Source: MED-G17 sp963991985 (GTDB taxonomy: Bacteria > Bacteroidota > Bacteroidia > NS11-12g > UBA9320). Taken from it: a stretch of DNA of 64,000 bases. Shown here one piece after another: positions 42,898 through 52,578 of this stretch. The notes under the pieces are model-generated. The model saw only the letters and a list, made by a program, of their open reading frames with translations, was not told the DNA's origin and made no database searches. The position numbers and the translations under genes are program-made. Each line of letters begins with the position of its first letter. Within the stretch, counting starts at the first letter, position 1. The stretch is taken from positions 53,090 through 117,089 of the forward strand of contig CAXDRX010000004.1 in NCBI GenBank assembly GCA_963991985.1, written 5' to 3'.

Positions 42898-45828
42898 TTA
42901 CTTAGCCTCCCTTAATCTTTGAATATACTGGGCAGCTTCTTTTTTTCTGCCGTTTCTCATGAAAATTTGTGCCATCAGGTAATTGGCAAATCGATTCTTG
43001 CGATCGTTTTGTAAAATATATGATGAGTACTTAGCTGCTTCTTGGTCATTGCCCATTTGAAAGTAGGTCTGAGCAATGTTTCTTGCATAAGAGATATTTA
43101 GACCGCCAAATTCAATGGCTTTTTCGAATTGAATCAAAGCATTTTTCAATTGTTTCTTTTCTAAGTAGATCTCTCCTAATCCTGCATAGCCAGAACTAAA
43201 ATTTGTCTTGTATTGAACTGCTTTTTGAAAAGCCACCATTGCAGAATCAATTTGGTTTTGCTTTCTGAAAAGAATTCCTAATAGATTCCACGCGTAATAA
43301 TTTTCAGGACGAATTTGTATGGCTTCATTCAAATAAAATTTGCTTTTTTTCATCTTGCCCTGTTGCAAATAACAAAGTCCTATGCCACGGTAGGCTTCTT
43401 CTTCTAATGGGTCATAATTGATATGTTTTTGGTACAAAGAGATGGCACTATCTAGCTTTCCTTTTTTCTGAAATTTATTGGCATTATGTAAATCTTGATT
43501 TTTTCTTTTTACAATCGCTGCGATGGGTTTTCCATCCACATCAATGGTTTTTATTGTTCCTTTGGGCGGGAATGCTCCATTGGTCATTTGTTTGGCACTG
43601 AGTGTTCGAGTTGTCCAAATGGCATAATCCCAATATTTCTCATTCCACTCTTGCTCTCTAGCCCAACGAATTTTTACTTTTTTTATGTTTTTGATTTTTT
43701 GCCCGATCTCTTTTTTCTCTTGTTGCAGTGGGGAAATCACCTGTTCTAGCTCCGATTGGCTTAATTCGCCTTTTAGCGTTTGGTGTTTTGCTTGTCTAAT
43801 TTCTTCTGCCAACTTTTGCGCTTCCTCCAACAATAGAAGTAGTTCTTTACCATTTTCTTGTTTGTGATTGGCTACATAATCTAAGGTATGCCAATCGTTG
43901 TTAGAAGCAATTTGAATAGGAAATGTATCCCCTTTTTCCTGTTCCAAGATCCATTCAATTGCTTCTTTTGGAGACTGTGTCCAATAATCTAGTTCATATT
44001 TCCCGTAGGCTCCCTTTACACCACCGACCAGTTCATTGTAATATAAATATTGGTAAGGATGATTTTTAATCATCCAAAATTCTGTTTTTAGTCCAAGTGT
44101 AACGATTACCAACAAGGCAACCAATTGAAAAATTTTGTTTTTGTGCATCAACATCATTTCCCATCCATAAACCGAAAGAACAAGAAAAGGGGGATAAACA
44201 AAAAGGACATGACGCCAAGTGCTGTAAACGGTAGCATCTTTATAGATTATGTATAGAAGGGGGAAAATAAAAACAAAAAGTATCATCAAAATACGATCAG
44301 ATTTTATCCATCTTGGTGTGAAAATTAGAAAAATTGCAAAACCCAAAAGAACAAACAATGGGATGCTTATCAGCATTGATTTTGGTAGATAGTACCACGG
44401 TAGGTCTTTCATGTAAAACCGATTGCCCTCAAAGATTTCATAGATATGAACCAAACCAAACTTTTCAAAATTCCTTAGGGCTTCAAATGGATGAGTAAGT
44501 GGTTGGGCATGTGCAGCAGGCCAAAGGGAAATTGTGATTACATAGGCCATGACAAATGAAATGATTAAAGGAAATGCATAGGCAGCAAGAGATTTCAATT
44601 GCACTTGAATTCTCTTTTGTCTGATTGCTTGTAAAAAGTGCATGGCCATGAATAGACTTAAGTAGGCAAAAGCCAACAAACCTGCAATTCGAACGCTCAT
44701 CAATAAACCACCCGACAAACCCATCATAAAAATGGTTTCAGATTTTATTTTAGGAATCTGACGGATCATTTGCAGGATGTAAAAAACACTCATGATATAG
44801 AAAGACATGAAAGGGATATCCTTTTGGTTGTTCATGCTGTGTCCAAATATTGTAGGGGTTAGGGCCATAAAAATTAAAGCCAAAAAGGCCGCTCTCCAGT
44901 GGAGCATTTTCCGCACGATAAGAGATGTGTATATCAACCCAATAAGTGCAAAAAGGGAAATAATGATGTGCCTTGTTTCGTAAATTGGCAGGGGTGAGAT
45001 GTATTTGTTTACGAATGCAGTAGTTAGGTTCACCAAAGGACCATAATAAATCAAATGCTCGTGTAGATTATAGTCTTTGTTGCCTGGTTCTAGAGTTATG
45101 CATCGGTCGTCTTTTCCAAAAGTTTCATAGTAACTCAGGACCTTGGTAAAATAGTTGCGATCTTCGGGCTCGTCCCAAGTCATGTTATAATCCAGGCTCA
45201 ACAAAGGCATCGCAATGAATAGTTTGCAACACATCAAAGCGAACAGCAGTCTGTACAGATGGGAGTTCCCTTTCTTCCATTCGGTTCCATTTTGTTTCAT
45301 TTGTTCAATGGGTCTTTTGATAAACCAGTAAAATCTAGAGAGAATCAGCTCTTTTATCAAAGGAGCATTGGCTTTTTTGTATTTGTAATGGTCTTGGAAA
45401 GGTAGCCTGATTTGTTTGATTAAAAATCCGTTTAGATTTGCCTTCCAGGCAATCGATTGATCCACGGAGCCTACGTTTTGCAAATATTCTAAAAGCGTAG
45501 ATTTTTCTACAACAAAGAAGAGCGCAGCACAGTTTTGTGCTTTTGCGGGAGTAAGCAATTGCCCGAAAAAATTCTGAAAACGTATCTTCCAGGGGTTGCT
45601 TTTTCCCTCTTTATTTTTATAAAAGCTAAAGGAATAAAAATATCCTTCTCTATAATTAACTTTACCGGATGTCAGTTTTTTTCCTAAACTATTTAATAAA
45701 TGCTGATTTTTTTGGTTCACCAATAAAATGTGGCTTGCTTCCAAATTTTTAACTTCTTGCATTTGTTTAGAGCTACTTGTTTTGTTTGAATCCCAAACAA
45801 AAGGCAAAAAGGTTTGCATTGTATTCAT
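42898..45828 (-). CDS. GT-C glycosyltransferase with TPR C-terminus
   Basis: 976 residues in three parts. Residues 1-180 are soluble and not recognised; the stretch NCAALFFVVEKSTL to LSRFYWFIKRP has a distant look of the end of a family-2 glycosyltransferase. Residues about 190-600 hold some ten membrane helices with the GT-C loop NMTWDEPEDRNYFTKVLSYYETFG (acidic pair near the first helix) and an Asn-Gln-Lys-Asp-rich second loop. A coiled coil lies at about 655-705, then four or five TPR repeats at about 770-976 (YYAWNLLGILFRKQNQIDSAMVAFQKAVQ). It probably glycosylates a lipid or protein at the periplasmic face. Confidence 0.85.
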   Translation of the reverse strand: MNTMQTFLPFVWDSNKTSSSKQMQEVKNLEASHILLVNQKNQHLLNSLGKKLTSGKVNYREGYFYSFSFYKNKEGKSNPWKIRFQNFFGQLLTPAKAQNCAALFFVVEKSTLLEYLQNVGSVDQSIAWKANLNGFLIKQIRLPFQDHYKYKKANAPLIKELILSRFYWFIKRPIEQMKQNGTEWKKGNSHLYRLLFALMCCKLFIAMPLLSLDYNMTWDEPEDRNYFTKVLSYYETFGKDDRCITLEPGNKDYNLHEHLIYYGPLVNLTTAFVNKYISPLPIYETRHIIISLFALIGLIYTSLIVRKMLHWRAAFLALIFMALTPTIFGHSMNNQKDIPFMSFYIMSVFYILQMIRQIPKIKSETIFMMGLSGGLLMSVRIAGLLAFAYLSLFMAMHFLQAIRQKRIQVQLKSLAAYAFPLIISFVMAYVITISLWPAAHAQPLTHPFEALRNFEKFGLVHIYEIFEGNRFYMKDLPWYYLPKSMLISIPLFVLLGFAIFLIFTPRWIKSDRILMILFVFIFPLLYIIYKDATVYSTWRHVLFVYPPFLVLSVYGWEMMLMHKNKIFQLVALLVIVTLGLKTEFWMIKNHPYQYLYYNELVGGVKGAYGKYELDYWTQSPKEAIEWILEQEKGDTFPIQIASNNDWHTLDYVANHKQENGKELLLLLEEAQKLAEEIRQAKHQTLKGELSQSELEQVISPLQQEKKEIGQKIKNIKKVKIRWAREQEWNEKYWDYAIWTTRTLSAKQMTNGAFPPKGTIKTIDVDGKPIAAIVKRKNQDLHNANKFQKKGKLDSAISLYQKHINYDPLEEEAYRGIGLCYLQQGKMKKSKFYLNEAIQIRPENYYAWNLLGILFRKQNQIDSAMVAFQKAVQYKTNFSSGYAGLGEIYLEKKQLKNALIQFEKAIEFGGLNISYARNIAQTYFQMGNDQEAAKYSSYILQNDRKNRFANYLMAQIFMRNGRKKEAAQYIQRLREAK

Positions 45829-45839
45829 AAGACTTCTTT

Positions 45840-45847
45840 CAAATATA
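45840..45847 (-). promoter_or_regulatory. Candidate -7 box of the GT-C/TPR gene
   Basis: Reads TATATTTG on the minus strand, an exact match to TAnnTTTG, 11 bases before the ATG at 45828. It is 9 bases from a palindrome (45857-45869) shared with the divergent gene. No standard -33 box. Confidence 0.4.
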
Positions 45848-45856
45848 TTGGTTGCC

Positions 45857-45869
45857 AGAGATAATCTCT
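45857..45869. promoter_or_regulatory. Palindrome between divergent genes, operator candidate
   Basis: AGAGAT-A-ATCTCT is a perfect 6+1+6 palindrome centred between the -7 boxes of the two divergent genes (45840-45847 minus, 45889-45896 plus), where a repressor or activator could act on both. No regulator gene is adjacent. Confidence 0.25.
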
Positions 45870-45888
45870 TGCCTTAAGATCGAAGTTT

Positions 45889-45896
45889 TATATTTG
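45889..45896 (+). promoter_or_regulatory. Candidate -7 box of the CNNM/CBS gene
   Basis: TATATTTG, exact TAnnTTTG match, 7 bases before the TTG start at 45904. A TTG at 45869-45871 is 17 bases upstream, slightly short for a -33 box. Confidence 0.4.
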
Positions 45897-45903
45897 AGCT
45901 ACT

Positions 45904-47157
45904 TTGGATATTGTATCTTCTCTACTAATTGTTCTATTTATGCTGATTTTGTCAGGTTTTTTTTCAGGTCTTGAAATTGCTTTCCTCTCTGCCAATCGGT
46001 TACGGATAGAGCTTAAAAGTCAAGATGGGCATAGATGGGCAAAAATTCTGGCGAGCTACATGAATAAGCCTTCTAAATTTATAGGAACTCTTTTGGTGGG
46101 GAACAATATTGCTCTGGTGGTTTACGGGATTGTTATGGGCAATGTGCTTTCATTGGCGATTGAGTGGCCAGCACAATTGGCTGGACTTGAATTTTTAATG
46201 ATTACCCTGATATCAACACTTATTGTTCTTGTGACTGCTGAGTTTTTGCCAAAAGCATTGTTTAGAATAAACCCATCGGGCTTTTTGGCAACCTTAATTT
46301 ATCCATTTCAATTTTTTTATTGGCTGCTGTGGCCAATTGTACAATTTGTTGTTGGTTTATCTCGAGGAATTTTTAGAATATTCTTCGGTGAGAAGTTTAA
46401 AGAAGACAATCAAGTATTTAGTAAAGTAGATTTGAATCATTTTATTTCTATAAGTGACGGAACAAATGAAAGAGGAAATGAGGTGGTTGACACCGAGGTA
46501 TTAAAAAACGCCCTGGACTTTGATACTGTCCAGGTAAGAAATTGCATGATTCCTCGAACCCGAGTCAAAGGTTTAGATATCAAATCAAGCATTCAAGATT
46601 TATCTATTCTTTTCCAGCAAACCAACCACAGCAAAATAATCGTTTATCGAGAAAGTATAGACAACATAATCGGTTATGTTCATCAAATAGATTTGTTTAA
46701 AAATCCAAAAACTATTCAATCGATTCTAATGCCCATTATGATTACCAATGAAAGTAAAAATGTCAGTGAACTACTCCAAGAAATGAGCAACAGTAGAAAA
46801 AGCATTGCTTTGGTGGTTGACGAATATGGGGGCACAGCAGGAATTGTCACCGTTGAAGATATTTTAGAGGAGATTTTTGGGGAAATTGAAGATGAACATG
46901 ATAATGACTTTAGGGTGGAGAAGGTTCTTGACGAACATAACTATCTTTTTTCGGCCTCTCTTGAGGTAGATTATCTAAATGATGAATACAAATTGGATAT
47001 TCCAAGTGGTGATTATGAAACCTTGGGTGGTTTTGTGGTCGCCAAATGTGAAAAAATTCCAAAAAGGGGAGAGAAGTTTGAATTGGAAGGTTTTGAGATA
47101 GAAGTTGTCAAAGCCAATCAAACCAGACTGGATCAAGTAAAATTAAAAAGGAGCTAA
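45904..47157 (+). CDS. Hemolysin-family CNNM/CBS/CorC membrane protein
   Basis: 417 residues from a TTG. A CNNM (DUF21) domain with four membrane segments covers about 1-185 (SGFFSGLEIAFLSANRLRIEL, GNNIALVVYGIVMGNVL). A CBS pair follows at about 200-320 (NCMIPRTRVKGLDI, ALVVDEYGGTAGIVTVEDILEEIFGEIEDE), then a CorC/HlyC domain (about 335-417). By family it is a Mg/Co transporter or regulator, related to GldE of gliding motility but not clearly that orthologue. The TAA interlocks with the stop of convergent murQ. Confidence 0.88.
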   Translation: MDIVSSLLIVLFMLILSGFFSGLEIAFLSANRLRIELKSQDGHRWAKILASYMNKPSKFIGTLLVGNNIALVVYGIVMGNVLSLAIEWPAQLAGLEFLMITLISTLIVLVTAEFLPKALFRINPSGFLATLIYPFQFFYWLLWPIVQFVVGLSRGIFRIFFGEKFKEDNQVFSKVDLNHFISISDGTNERGNEVVDTEVLKNALDFDTVQVRNCMIPRTRVKGLDIKSSIQDLSILFQQTNHSKIIVYRESIDNIIGYVHQIDLFKNPKTIQSILMPIMITNESKNVSELLQEMSNSRKSIALVVDEYGGTAGIVTVEDILEEIFGEIEDEHDNDFRVEKVLDEHNYLFSASLEVDYLNDEYKLDIPSGDYETLGGFVVAKCEKIPKRGEKFELEGFEIEVVKANQTRLDQVKLKRS

Positions 47158-47957
47158 TTCCGTTCAAGCACTTTTCGAACACTTCCCATTTGTAGCAACA
47201 TGGTCTTTGCTTTTTTTTCATCCCAACCCGTTTCTTCGACAATGATTCTCGTTCCACGGTCAACAAGCTTTTGGTTGCTCAATTGCATGTCAATCATTCG
47301 ATTCCCTTTCACATGTCCTAGTTTAATCATTAAGCTAGTAGAGAGCATGTTGAGGGCCATTTTTTGTGCAGTTCCTGCTTTCATTCTTGTGCTGCCTGAG
47401 AGCAACTCTGGACCCACCTCAATTTCAATTTTATATGAAGCTACTTCGCCGATAAGTGAGTTTTTATTGCAACTTAGAGCGCCTGTATCAATACCTTTTT
47501 GTTTTGCTTTTTGAAGTCCTCCCAGAACATAAGGTGTTTTTCCAGAAGCGCTGATGCCCAATACAAAATCATTTTTATTGACATCAAATTTTTGGAGATC
47601 TAAAATGGCTTGTTCTGTGTTGTCTTCTGCACCCTCCATTGCTTTTCTTATGGCATTGTCTCCACCAGCAATTATGCCAATTATTTTATCAGGACCAACT
47701 CCAAAAGTGGGTGGACATTCAGAAGCATCCAATATACCCAACCGACCGCTGGTTCCTGACCCAATATAAAACAAGCGACCATTGTTGGCCAGTTTAGAGA
47801 AGATTACCTTGGCCATGGAAACAATAGAATGTAGCTCTTTCCTTACTGATTGTGCCACCGAAACGTCTTCGGAGTTGATGGCACTGATCAGCTCTTCAAA
47901 TGATTTATTTTCTAGATTTTGATGATTTGATTCGGATTCCGTAACCAAATTTTCCAT
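47154..47957 (-). CDS. murQ: N-acetylmuramic acid 6-phosphate etherase
   Basis: 267 residues. The SIS fold shows IGSGTSGRLGILDASECPPTFG (about 67-88) with the catalytic Glu, then GISASGKTPYVLGGL and GPELLSGSTRMKAGTAQK. MurQ cleaves the lactyl ether of MurNAc-6-phosphate in peptidoglycan recycling. It is about 30 residues shorter at the C-terminus than the enterobacterial enzyme, otherwise complete. It lies 2 bases downstream of pnp, probably cotranscribed. Confidence 0.94.
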   Translation of the reverse strand: MENLVTESESNHQNLENKSFEELISAINSEDVSVAQSVRKELHSIVSMAKVIFSKLANNGRLFYIGSGTSGRLGILDASECPPTFGVGPDKIIGIIAGGDNAIRKAMEGAEDNTEQAILDLQKFDVNKNDFVLGISASGKTPYVLGGLQKAKQKGIDTGALSCNKNSLIGEVASYKIEIEVGPELLSGSTRMKAGTAQKMALNMLSTSLMIKLGHVKGNRMIDMQLSNQKLVDRGTRIIVEETGWDEKKAKTMLLQMGSVRKVLERN

Positions 47958-47959
47958 CC

Positions 47960-50092
47960 TTATTCTTTTGTTCTTTCAGGTTTTGGGAGGAGTGCTTTTC
48001 GAGATAGTTTAACTCTACCTTGTTTGTCAATATCTGTAAGTTTGACTTGCAGTTTTTCTCCCATTTCTAGCACACCTTCCATGCTTGGTAACCTTTTCCA
48101 AGCTATTTCTGAAATGTGTAATAATCCTTCTTTCCCGGGCAGATATTCAACAAATGCACCGAAGTCTTTTATTGATTTTACTGTTGCCGTATATTCTTTG
48201 CCAATTTCTGGTTCTGCTATTATATTCTGAATGAATGTATAGGCTTGATCGATGTCATCTTTGTTGTTTGACAAAATTTCCACAACGCCTTGCTCTTCAA
48301 CTTCTTCAATAGAAATAGTTGTATTGGTTTCCTTTTGAAGCTCTTGAATTACTTTGCCTCCTGTCCCAATTATGGCACCAATTTTGTCTTTTGGAACTTC
48401 AAATTTGACTATTCTTGGTGCATGATTTTTATAATCAGAGGCTGGCTCTTTGATGGTTTTTTCCATCTCATCTAAAATATGTAATCTACCCGCTCGAGCT
48501 TGTGTTAGAGCCTCTTTAAGTACATCATAATTTAACCCTTTTATTTTGATGTCCATCTGACAAGCGTAAAGGCCATCCCGGTTACCTACTACTTTGAAAT
48601 CCATATCTCCAAGATGGTCTTCGTCTCCTAGGATATCACTCAAAATAGCATATCGACCCGTTTCTTCATCAGAAATCATCCCCATAGCGATTCCTGAAAT
48701 TCCCGACTTCAGTTGGATTCCGCTGTCCATGAGGGCCATGGAACCGGCACATACTGTTGCCATGCTGCTAGATCCATTACTCTCTAAGATATCTGAAACA
48801 ACCCGCAGGGTATAAGGAACATTTTCTGGGAGCATTTTTCGAAGGCCTCTAGACGCCAAATTTCCATGACCGATTTCACGTCTTCCCGGTCCCCGAACAG
48901 GTCTTGCTTCGCCGGTACTAAAAGGGGGAAAGTTATAATGAAGAATGAATTTATTGTATCCCGAATTCATTGGGCTATCCAACATTTGTTCATCCAATTT
49001 GGAACCAAAAGTTACACTTGTTAACGATTGCGTCTCCCCTCTGGTAAATACTGCAGAGCCGTGTGCTGTGGGCAAATAGTTGACCATCCCTTCGATTTGT
49101 CTAACCTCATCAAATTTTCTTCCATCCAATCTCTGTCGGGTAGACAATACCATTTCTCTTACTGCTTGTTTTTTGGTTTTACCAAAATATTTTTTGATTA
49201 GAAAATGAGTGTCTTCGTCTACTTCACCTTTCTTTTCCTTGAAATCTTCTAAAATTGTTTCAAAGGCCTTTGATCGATCATTTTTCGATGAGGATTGAGC
49301 GGCAGCATCATAAATTTTCTGATATGTTGACTCATGAACTTCCTTGTATAACTGGTCATCATTTAATTCATGGTTATAGGTTCTCTTCGTGGGCAATTCT
49401 CCTCCATGGAGGGCTCTGGCAAGATCCAGCTGCGCTTCACATTGTTTTTTGATTACTTTATGCGCTTCCTTCATGGCATCAATCATATCTTCTTCGGAAA
49501 CACCTTCCATTTCTCCTTCTACCATGTTGAGGGTCTCTTTGGTGCCAGCAATGATTAAGTCAATGTCGGATTCTGCTAGTTGACTTTTGGTGGGATTTAC
49601 AATGAACTGACCATCCACTCTAGCAACCCGGACTTCCGATATTGGGCCTTCAAAAGGAATATCCGAAACGGTAATCGCAGCAGAGGCGGCGAATCCCGCA
49701 AAGTTGTCCGGAAGAATGTTTTCATCCGAAGCAATAAGGCTAACCATAACCTGCGTGTCGGCGTGATAGTCGCTTGGAAACATAGGTCTCAATGCACGAT
49801 CAATTAGTCGGCAAATAAGAATTTCATATTCACTCAGCCTTCCTTCTCTCTTTAAAAAACCACCTGGGATTCTTCCAACAGAAGCAAATTTTTCTTGGTA
49901 GTCGACTGAAAGAGGTAAAAAATCTGTTTTGGGGTCTGCATCATATTTGGAAACCACCGTTGCCAAAAGCATTGTGTTGCCGCACTTAAGTACTACTGAA
50001 CCGTGGGCCTGTCTTGCCAATCTTCCTGATTCTATGGTAATGGTGTTGCCATCTCCACAATCGAAAGTCTTTTCTTGAAAATTTTTAAACAT
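47960..50092 (-). CDS. pnp: Polyribonucleotide nucleotidyltransferase (PNPase)
   Basis: 710 residues. Two RNase PH cores (first at about 10-230, with REGRLSEYEILICRLIDRALRPMFP; second at about 310-545, with FPPFSTGEARPVRGPGRREIGHG and the catalytic Asp in SDILGDEDHLGDMDFKV). A KH domain follows at about 557-615 (IGTGGKVIQELQKETN), then an S1 domain at about 625-695. It degrades mRNA 3'-5' using phosphate. The rpsO-pnp order is conserved from Bacteroidota to Proteobacteria. A short GGGC/GCCC hairpin lies in the rpsO-pnp gap. Confidence 0.97.
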   Translation of the reverse strand: MFKNFQEKTFDCGDGNTITIESGRLARQAHGSVVLKCGNTMLLATVVSKYDADPKTDFLPLSVDYQEKFASVGRIPGGFLKREGRLSEYEILICRLIDRALRPMFPSDYHADTQVMVSLIASDENILPDNFAGFAASAAITVSDIPFEGPISEVRVARVDGQFIVNPTKSQLAESDIDLIIAGTKETLNMVEGEMEGVSEEDMIDAMKEAHKVIKKQCEAQLDLARALHGGELPTKRTYNHELNDDQLYKEVHESTYQKIYDAAAQSSSKNDRSKAFETILEDFKEKKGEVDEDTHFLIKKYFGKTKKQAVREMVLSTRQRLDGRKFDEVRQIEGMVNYLPTAHGSAVFTRGETQSLTSVTFGSKLDEQMLDSPMNSGYNKFILHYNFPPFSTGEARPVRGPGRREIGHGNLASRGLRKMLPENVPYTLRVVSDILESNGSSSMATVCAGSMALMDSGIQLKSGISGIAMGMISDEETGRYAILSDILGDEDHLGDMDFKVVGNRDGLYACQMDIKIKGLNYDVLKEALTQARAGRLHILDEMEKTIKEPASDYKNHAPRIVKFEVPKDKIGAIIGTGGKVIQELQKETNTTISIEEVEEQGVVEILSNNKDDIDQAYTFIQNIIAEPEIGKEYTATVKSIKDFGAFVEYLPGKEGLLHISEIAWKRLPSMEGVLEMGEKLQVKLTDIDKQGRVKLSRKALLPKPERTKE

Positions 50093-50138
50093 CTGTATTT
50101 TGTCTTCGGGCTTTTGTGCCCAATCTATTTTTCGAAAC

Positions 50139-50408
50139 TTACTTTCGTAAGCCTAGTTTTTTGATAATATCCCTATACCGGAAAATATCTTTTTTGGCGA
50201 TGTAATTGAGCAGCCTTCTTCTTTTTCCAACCAATGTGATTAAGCTTTTCTCCGCAGAAAAATCTTTTTTGTTGGTTCTTAAGTGCTCGGTTAGGTGCGA
50301 AATTCTTTCCGTAAACATAGCTACTTGTGCCTCTGCTTGACCAGTATTTTTTTCGTTTTCACCGTGCTCTTTGAAAAGTTCTTTTTTTCTATCTGCCGTT
50401 ACGCGCAT
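50139..50408 (-). CDS. rpsO: 30S ribosomal protein S15
   Basis: 89 residues from the ATG at 50408 (the TTG two codons upstream would give 91), the standard length. Recognised by GQAEAQVAMFTERISHLTEHLRTNKKDF and LVGKRRRLLNYIAKKD, the 16S helix 22 binding helices. A perfect TAATTTTG -7 box lies 21 bases upstream. First gene of the rpsO-pnp-murQ unit. Confidence 0.97.
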   Translation of the reverse strand: MRVTADRKKELFKEHGENEKNTGQAEAQVAMFTERISHLTEHLRTNKKDFSAEKSLITLVGKRRRLLNYIAKKDIFRYRDIIKKLGLRK

Positions 50409-50457
50409 CTCCAAAAATTAAATGGTTTGCAAAATTAAGCAATATTTAGTAGAGAAT

Positions 50458-52482
50458 TTAAATCTTGCCAAAATATTTTCTCAAGAACCATTCAATGGTG
50501 AAAAGGATGACCATTAGTACAAGGTAAATTTTGCTGAAAATGCTTTGACTTTGATTTTGAAACTGTAAAATTTCCTTGTTTTTTCTTTGGTTCAGTTCCT
50601 TCAGAAGGTTTTTTGATTCGGCGGGTAAATATGCACCTCCATTGGATTTTTTGGCGATGTATCGCAACAAACTATGTTGAGCCTGGGTAGATGTTTTTTC
50701 CAATGAGTTATTGGAAACTATAAAGCTTCCTCTTCGTACAGTGTCGTCTCCTTGTAATGCAAAATAGTTGTACTCTCCATGTTCCAATTTCCCAAAGTTT
50801 GCATGAAACTGCTGATTTTCGTTGCTCATTTCTAGGGTTTGAAAAAATTGATCATTTCCGATCCAGATATTTAATTTGGTTTCGGTAGAAAGTTGGTTGG
50901 TTTCGTCTTGGTAGATTCCCGAAAACCTTACATTCTCAAAAGTTTGAAAAACCTTTTTTTCTGGAAAGATTTGGCACTTTTTTCCCGATTCATCTGTCCT
51001 CAAAAAGCGAAAAACTTTTTCCATCAAAAGGTCAAAGTTTTGGTGGGTATTAAAATTTTTAAAATCGTAAACCCTCCATCTCCAAACACCTGTCCCAAAG
51101 AAGATAACATTTTTATGATGTGCAAATTTTTGGAAGTAGACTTGAGGCAATGCGGTTTCAATGTTGCCAAGTTTTTGAAAAAGTAGAGTTCTTGCTATGT
51201 TTTTAGTTTTTAAGACATATGAACTGGACTTTAGAGGTGGAAGCTGGTCGAAATAGACCTGCATTTCGGGAGAAATAGAAAAGGAGGAGAACAAAGGGTT
51301 GAAAAGACTTTGTGCCTCTTCGTAAGCTGTCTCATTTTTGGTCAATGGTAAAAGATCAGACAACCAATTGGCCCCTTGATTCCCGATAAAAATGAGGCTT
51401 GGTGTATTGTTTTTTATTTTTTCTGCTAGTTGCACTTTGAGTCTACTATTTTCCTTTGTCAAATGAAAAACTGCCAAATCTTCGTCTTGATTTGTCGTCA
51501 ATTCAAACTCTTTCAGCTTCAAAAGAGATTGTTTCATGGTGTTTATATCAGGATGTGGAGCATCCGAGTAAAAACCGACTTTTGTTTTGTTGTCAATTCT
51601 TTCAATGAAAAATGTTTTACGATTGTTTAAAACATTCTTTTCGCCGTTTAAGGTGGACAATTGAATTCGTATTTCATTGACCCCTTCTTTGGGCAATTGC
51701 AATTGATATGTTTTCTGCCCTTTGTAATGATTTTTGGTGATTCTAAAAACTTGTTCTTCCACCGCCACCCCGTTGCAAAAAAGACGAAGGCTACATTTTT
51801 TCTCTTTCCCACCAAAGCAAGAAAAATCAATAAAAATTGGAGTCTTGTTTCCCTTTTGGCAAAAATCGTTATGACGTATGTTGTCAATTTTCAAATCAAT
51901 CAGTTTGGTAGTATCTCCATACATTAAAGAATAAATGGGAAGGCTTAGTTGAGGCAATATGTTTTTGGGATTTTTTCCATAATTGGTTATTCCATCAGTG
52001 AATAAAATTAAACCTTGAACGTTGTCATTCTCGAATAAACTTTGACATTGGATTAGACTTTTGGACAAGTCGGTTACCTTTCCTTTTCCGTTCAATGAGT
52101 CTATTCCGAAATGAAGATCTTCGTCAAAAGATAAGTAGGCGAGGTCAAAATTTTTATTGAGCGCCTTATCCCATTCTGGCAGCATTGTTTTGATTTCTTT
52201 TAGCTCATTTTTCATAGATTCGGAATTGTCCACGACCAATAATATTTTTGGTTTTTGTATGGTTGTTTTTGTTTTTTGAATCTGTGGATTGAGTAAAAGT
52301 AAAAACAGAAGAAATGTACCCAAAAAACGACAAGAAAAAAGGAGAGGCAATAGCCAATTAGGGCTTTCAAAAAGTTTGTTTTTTTTATTATTAAAATAGC
52401 TTATCCCTGAAATAAAGAGCGCACCGGTGGTAACCAACAACAAAAACCAATGAGGATAATCGATAACTATCAAAGCATTCAA
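50458..52482 (-). CDS. VWA-domain membrane protein
   Basis: About 674 residues from the TTG at 52482; a TTG at 52560 would add a hydrophobic segment but lies only 18 bases from the divergent reductase start. Two membrane helices come first, then a von Willebrand A-like domain (about 75-220) with a MIDAS motif DNSES in LLVVDNSESM and a second LFTDGITNYG. A long beta-rich periplasmic region follows, with a final helix IYLVLMVILFTIEWFLRKYF at the C-terminus. Related proteins of Bacteroidota are usually linked to Bat/MoxR systems, but here MoxR is 16 kb away. The function is unknown. Confidence 0.82.
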   Translation of the reverse strand: MNALIVIDYPHWFLLLVTTGALFISGISYFNNKKNKLFESPNWLLPLLFSCRFLGTFLLFLLLLNPQIQKTKTTIQKPKILLVVDNSESMKNELKEIKTMLPEWDKALNKNFDLAYLSFDEDLHFGIDSLNGKGKVTDLSKSLIQCQSLFENDNVQGLILFTDGITNYGKNPKNILPQLSLPIYSLMYGDTTKLIDLKIDNIRHNDFCQKGNKTPIFIDFSCFGGKEKKCSLRLFCNGVAVEEQVFRITKNHYKGQKTYQLQLPKEGVNEIRIQLSTLNGEKNVLNNRKTFFIERIDNKTKVGFYSDAPHPDINTMKQSLLKLKEFELTTNQDEDLAVFHLTKENSRLKVQLAEKIKNNTPSLIFIGNQGANWLSDLLPLTKNETAYEEAQSLFNPLFSSFSISPEMQVYFDQLPPLKSSSYVLKTKNIARTLLFQKLGNIETALPQVYFQKFAHHKNVIFFGTGVWRWRVYDFKNFNTHQNFDLLMEKVFRFLRTDESGKKCQIFPEKKVFQTFENVRFSGIYQDETNQLSTETKLNIWIGNDQFFQTLEMSNENQQFHANFGKLEHGEYNYFALQGDDTVRRGSFIVSNNSLEKTSTQAQHSLLRYIAKKSNGGAYLPAESKNLLKELNQRKNKEILQFQNQSQSIFSKIYLVLMVILFTIEWFLRKYFGKI

Positions 52483-52560
52483 GTGAGCGAAGATAGAAGT
52501 TAGAAAGTATAAGCGTAAAAGCAAAATAATAAATGTATAGGCAATGAACCTTTTCAACAA

Positions 52561-52568
52561 TACTTTTG
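52561..52568 (+). promoter_or_regulatory. Candidate -7 box of the ferredoxin reductase gene
   Basis: TACTTTTG matches TAnnTTTG exactly and ends 10 bases before the ATG at 52579. The -33 region is not convincing. Confidence 0.4.
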
Positions 52569-52578
52569 TCGAAAGAAA

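Noticed and set aside
50108..50121. GGGC/GCCC hairpin between rpsO and pnp as a terminator or RNase III site
   Set aside because: Only four base pairs and no T-tract; too small to call, though the position recalls the pnp control region of other bacteria.
51661..51927. 88-codon plus-strand frame inside the VWA gene
   Set aside because: Antisense shadow of a long well-supported gene, with no family similarity.
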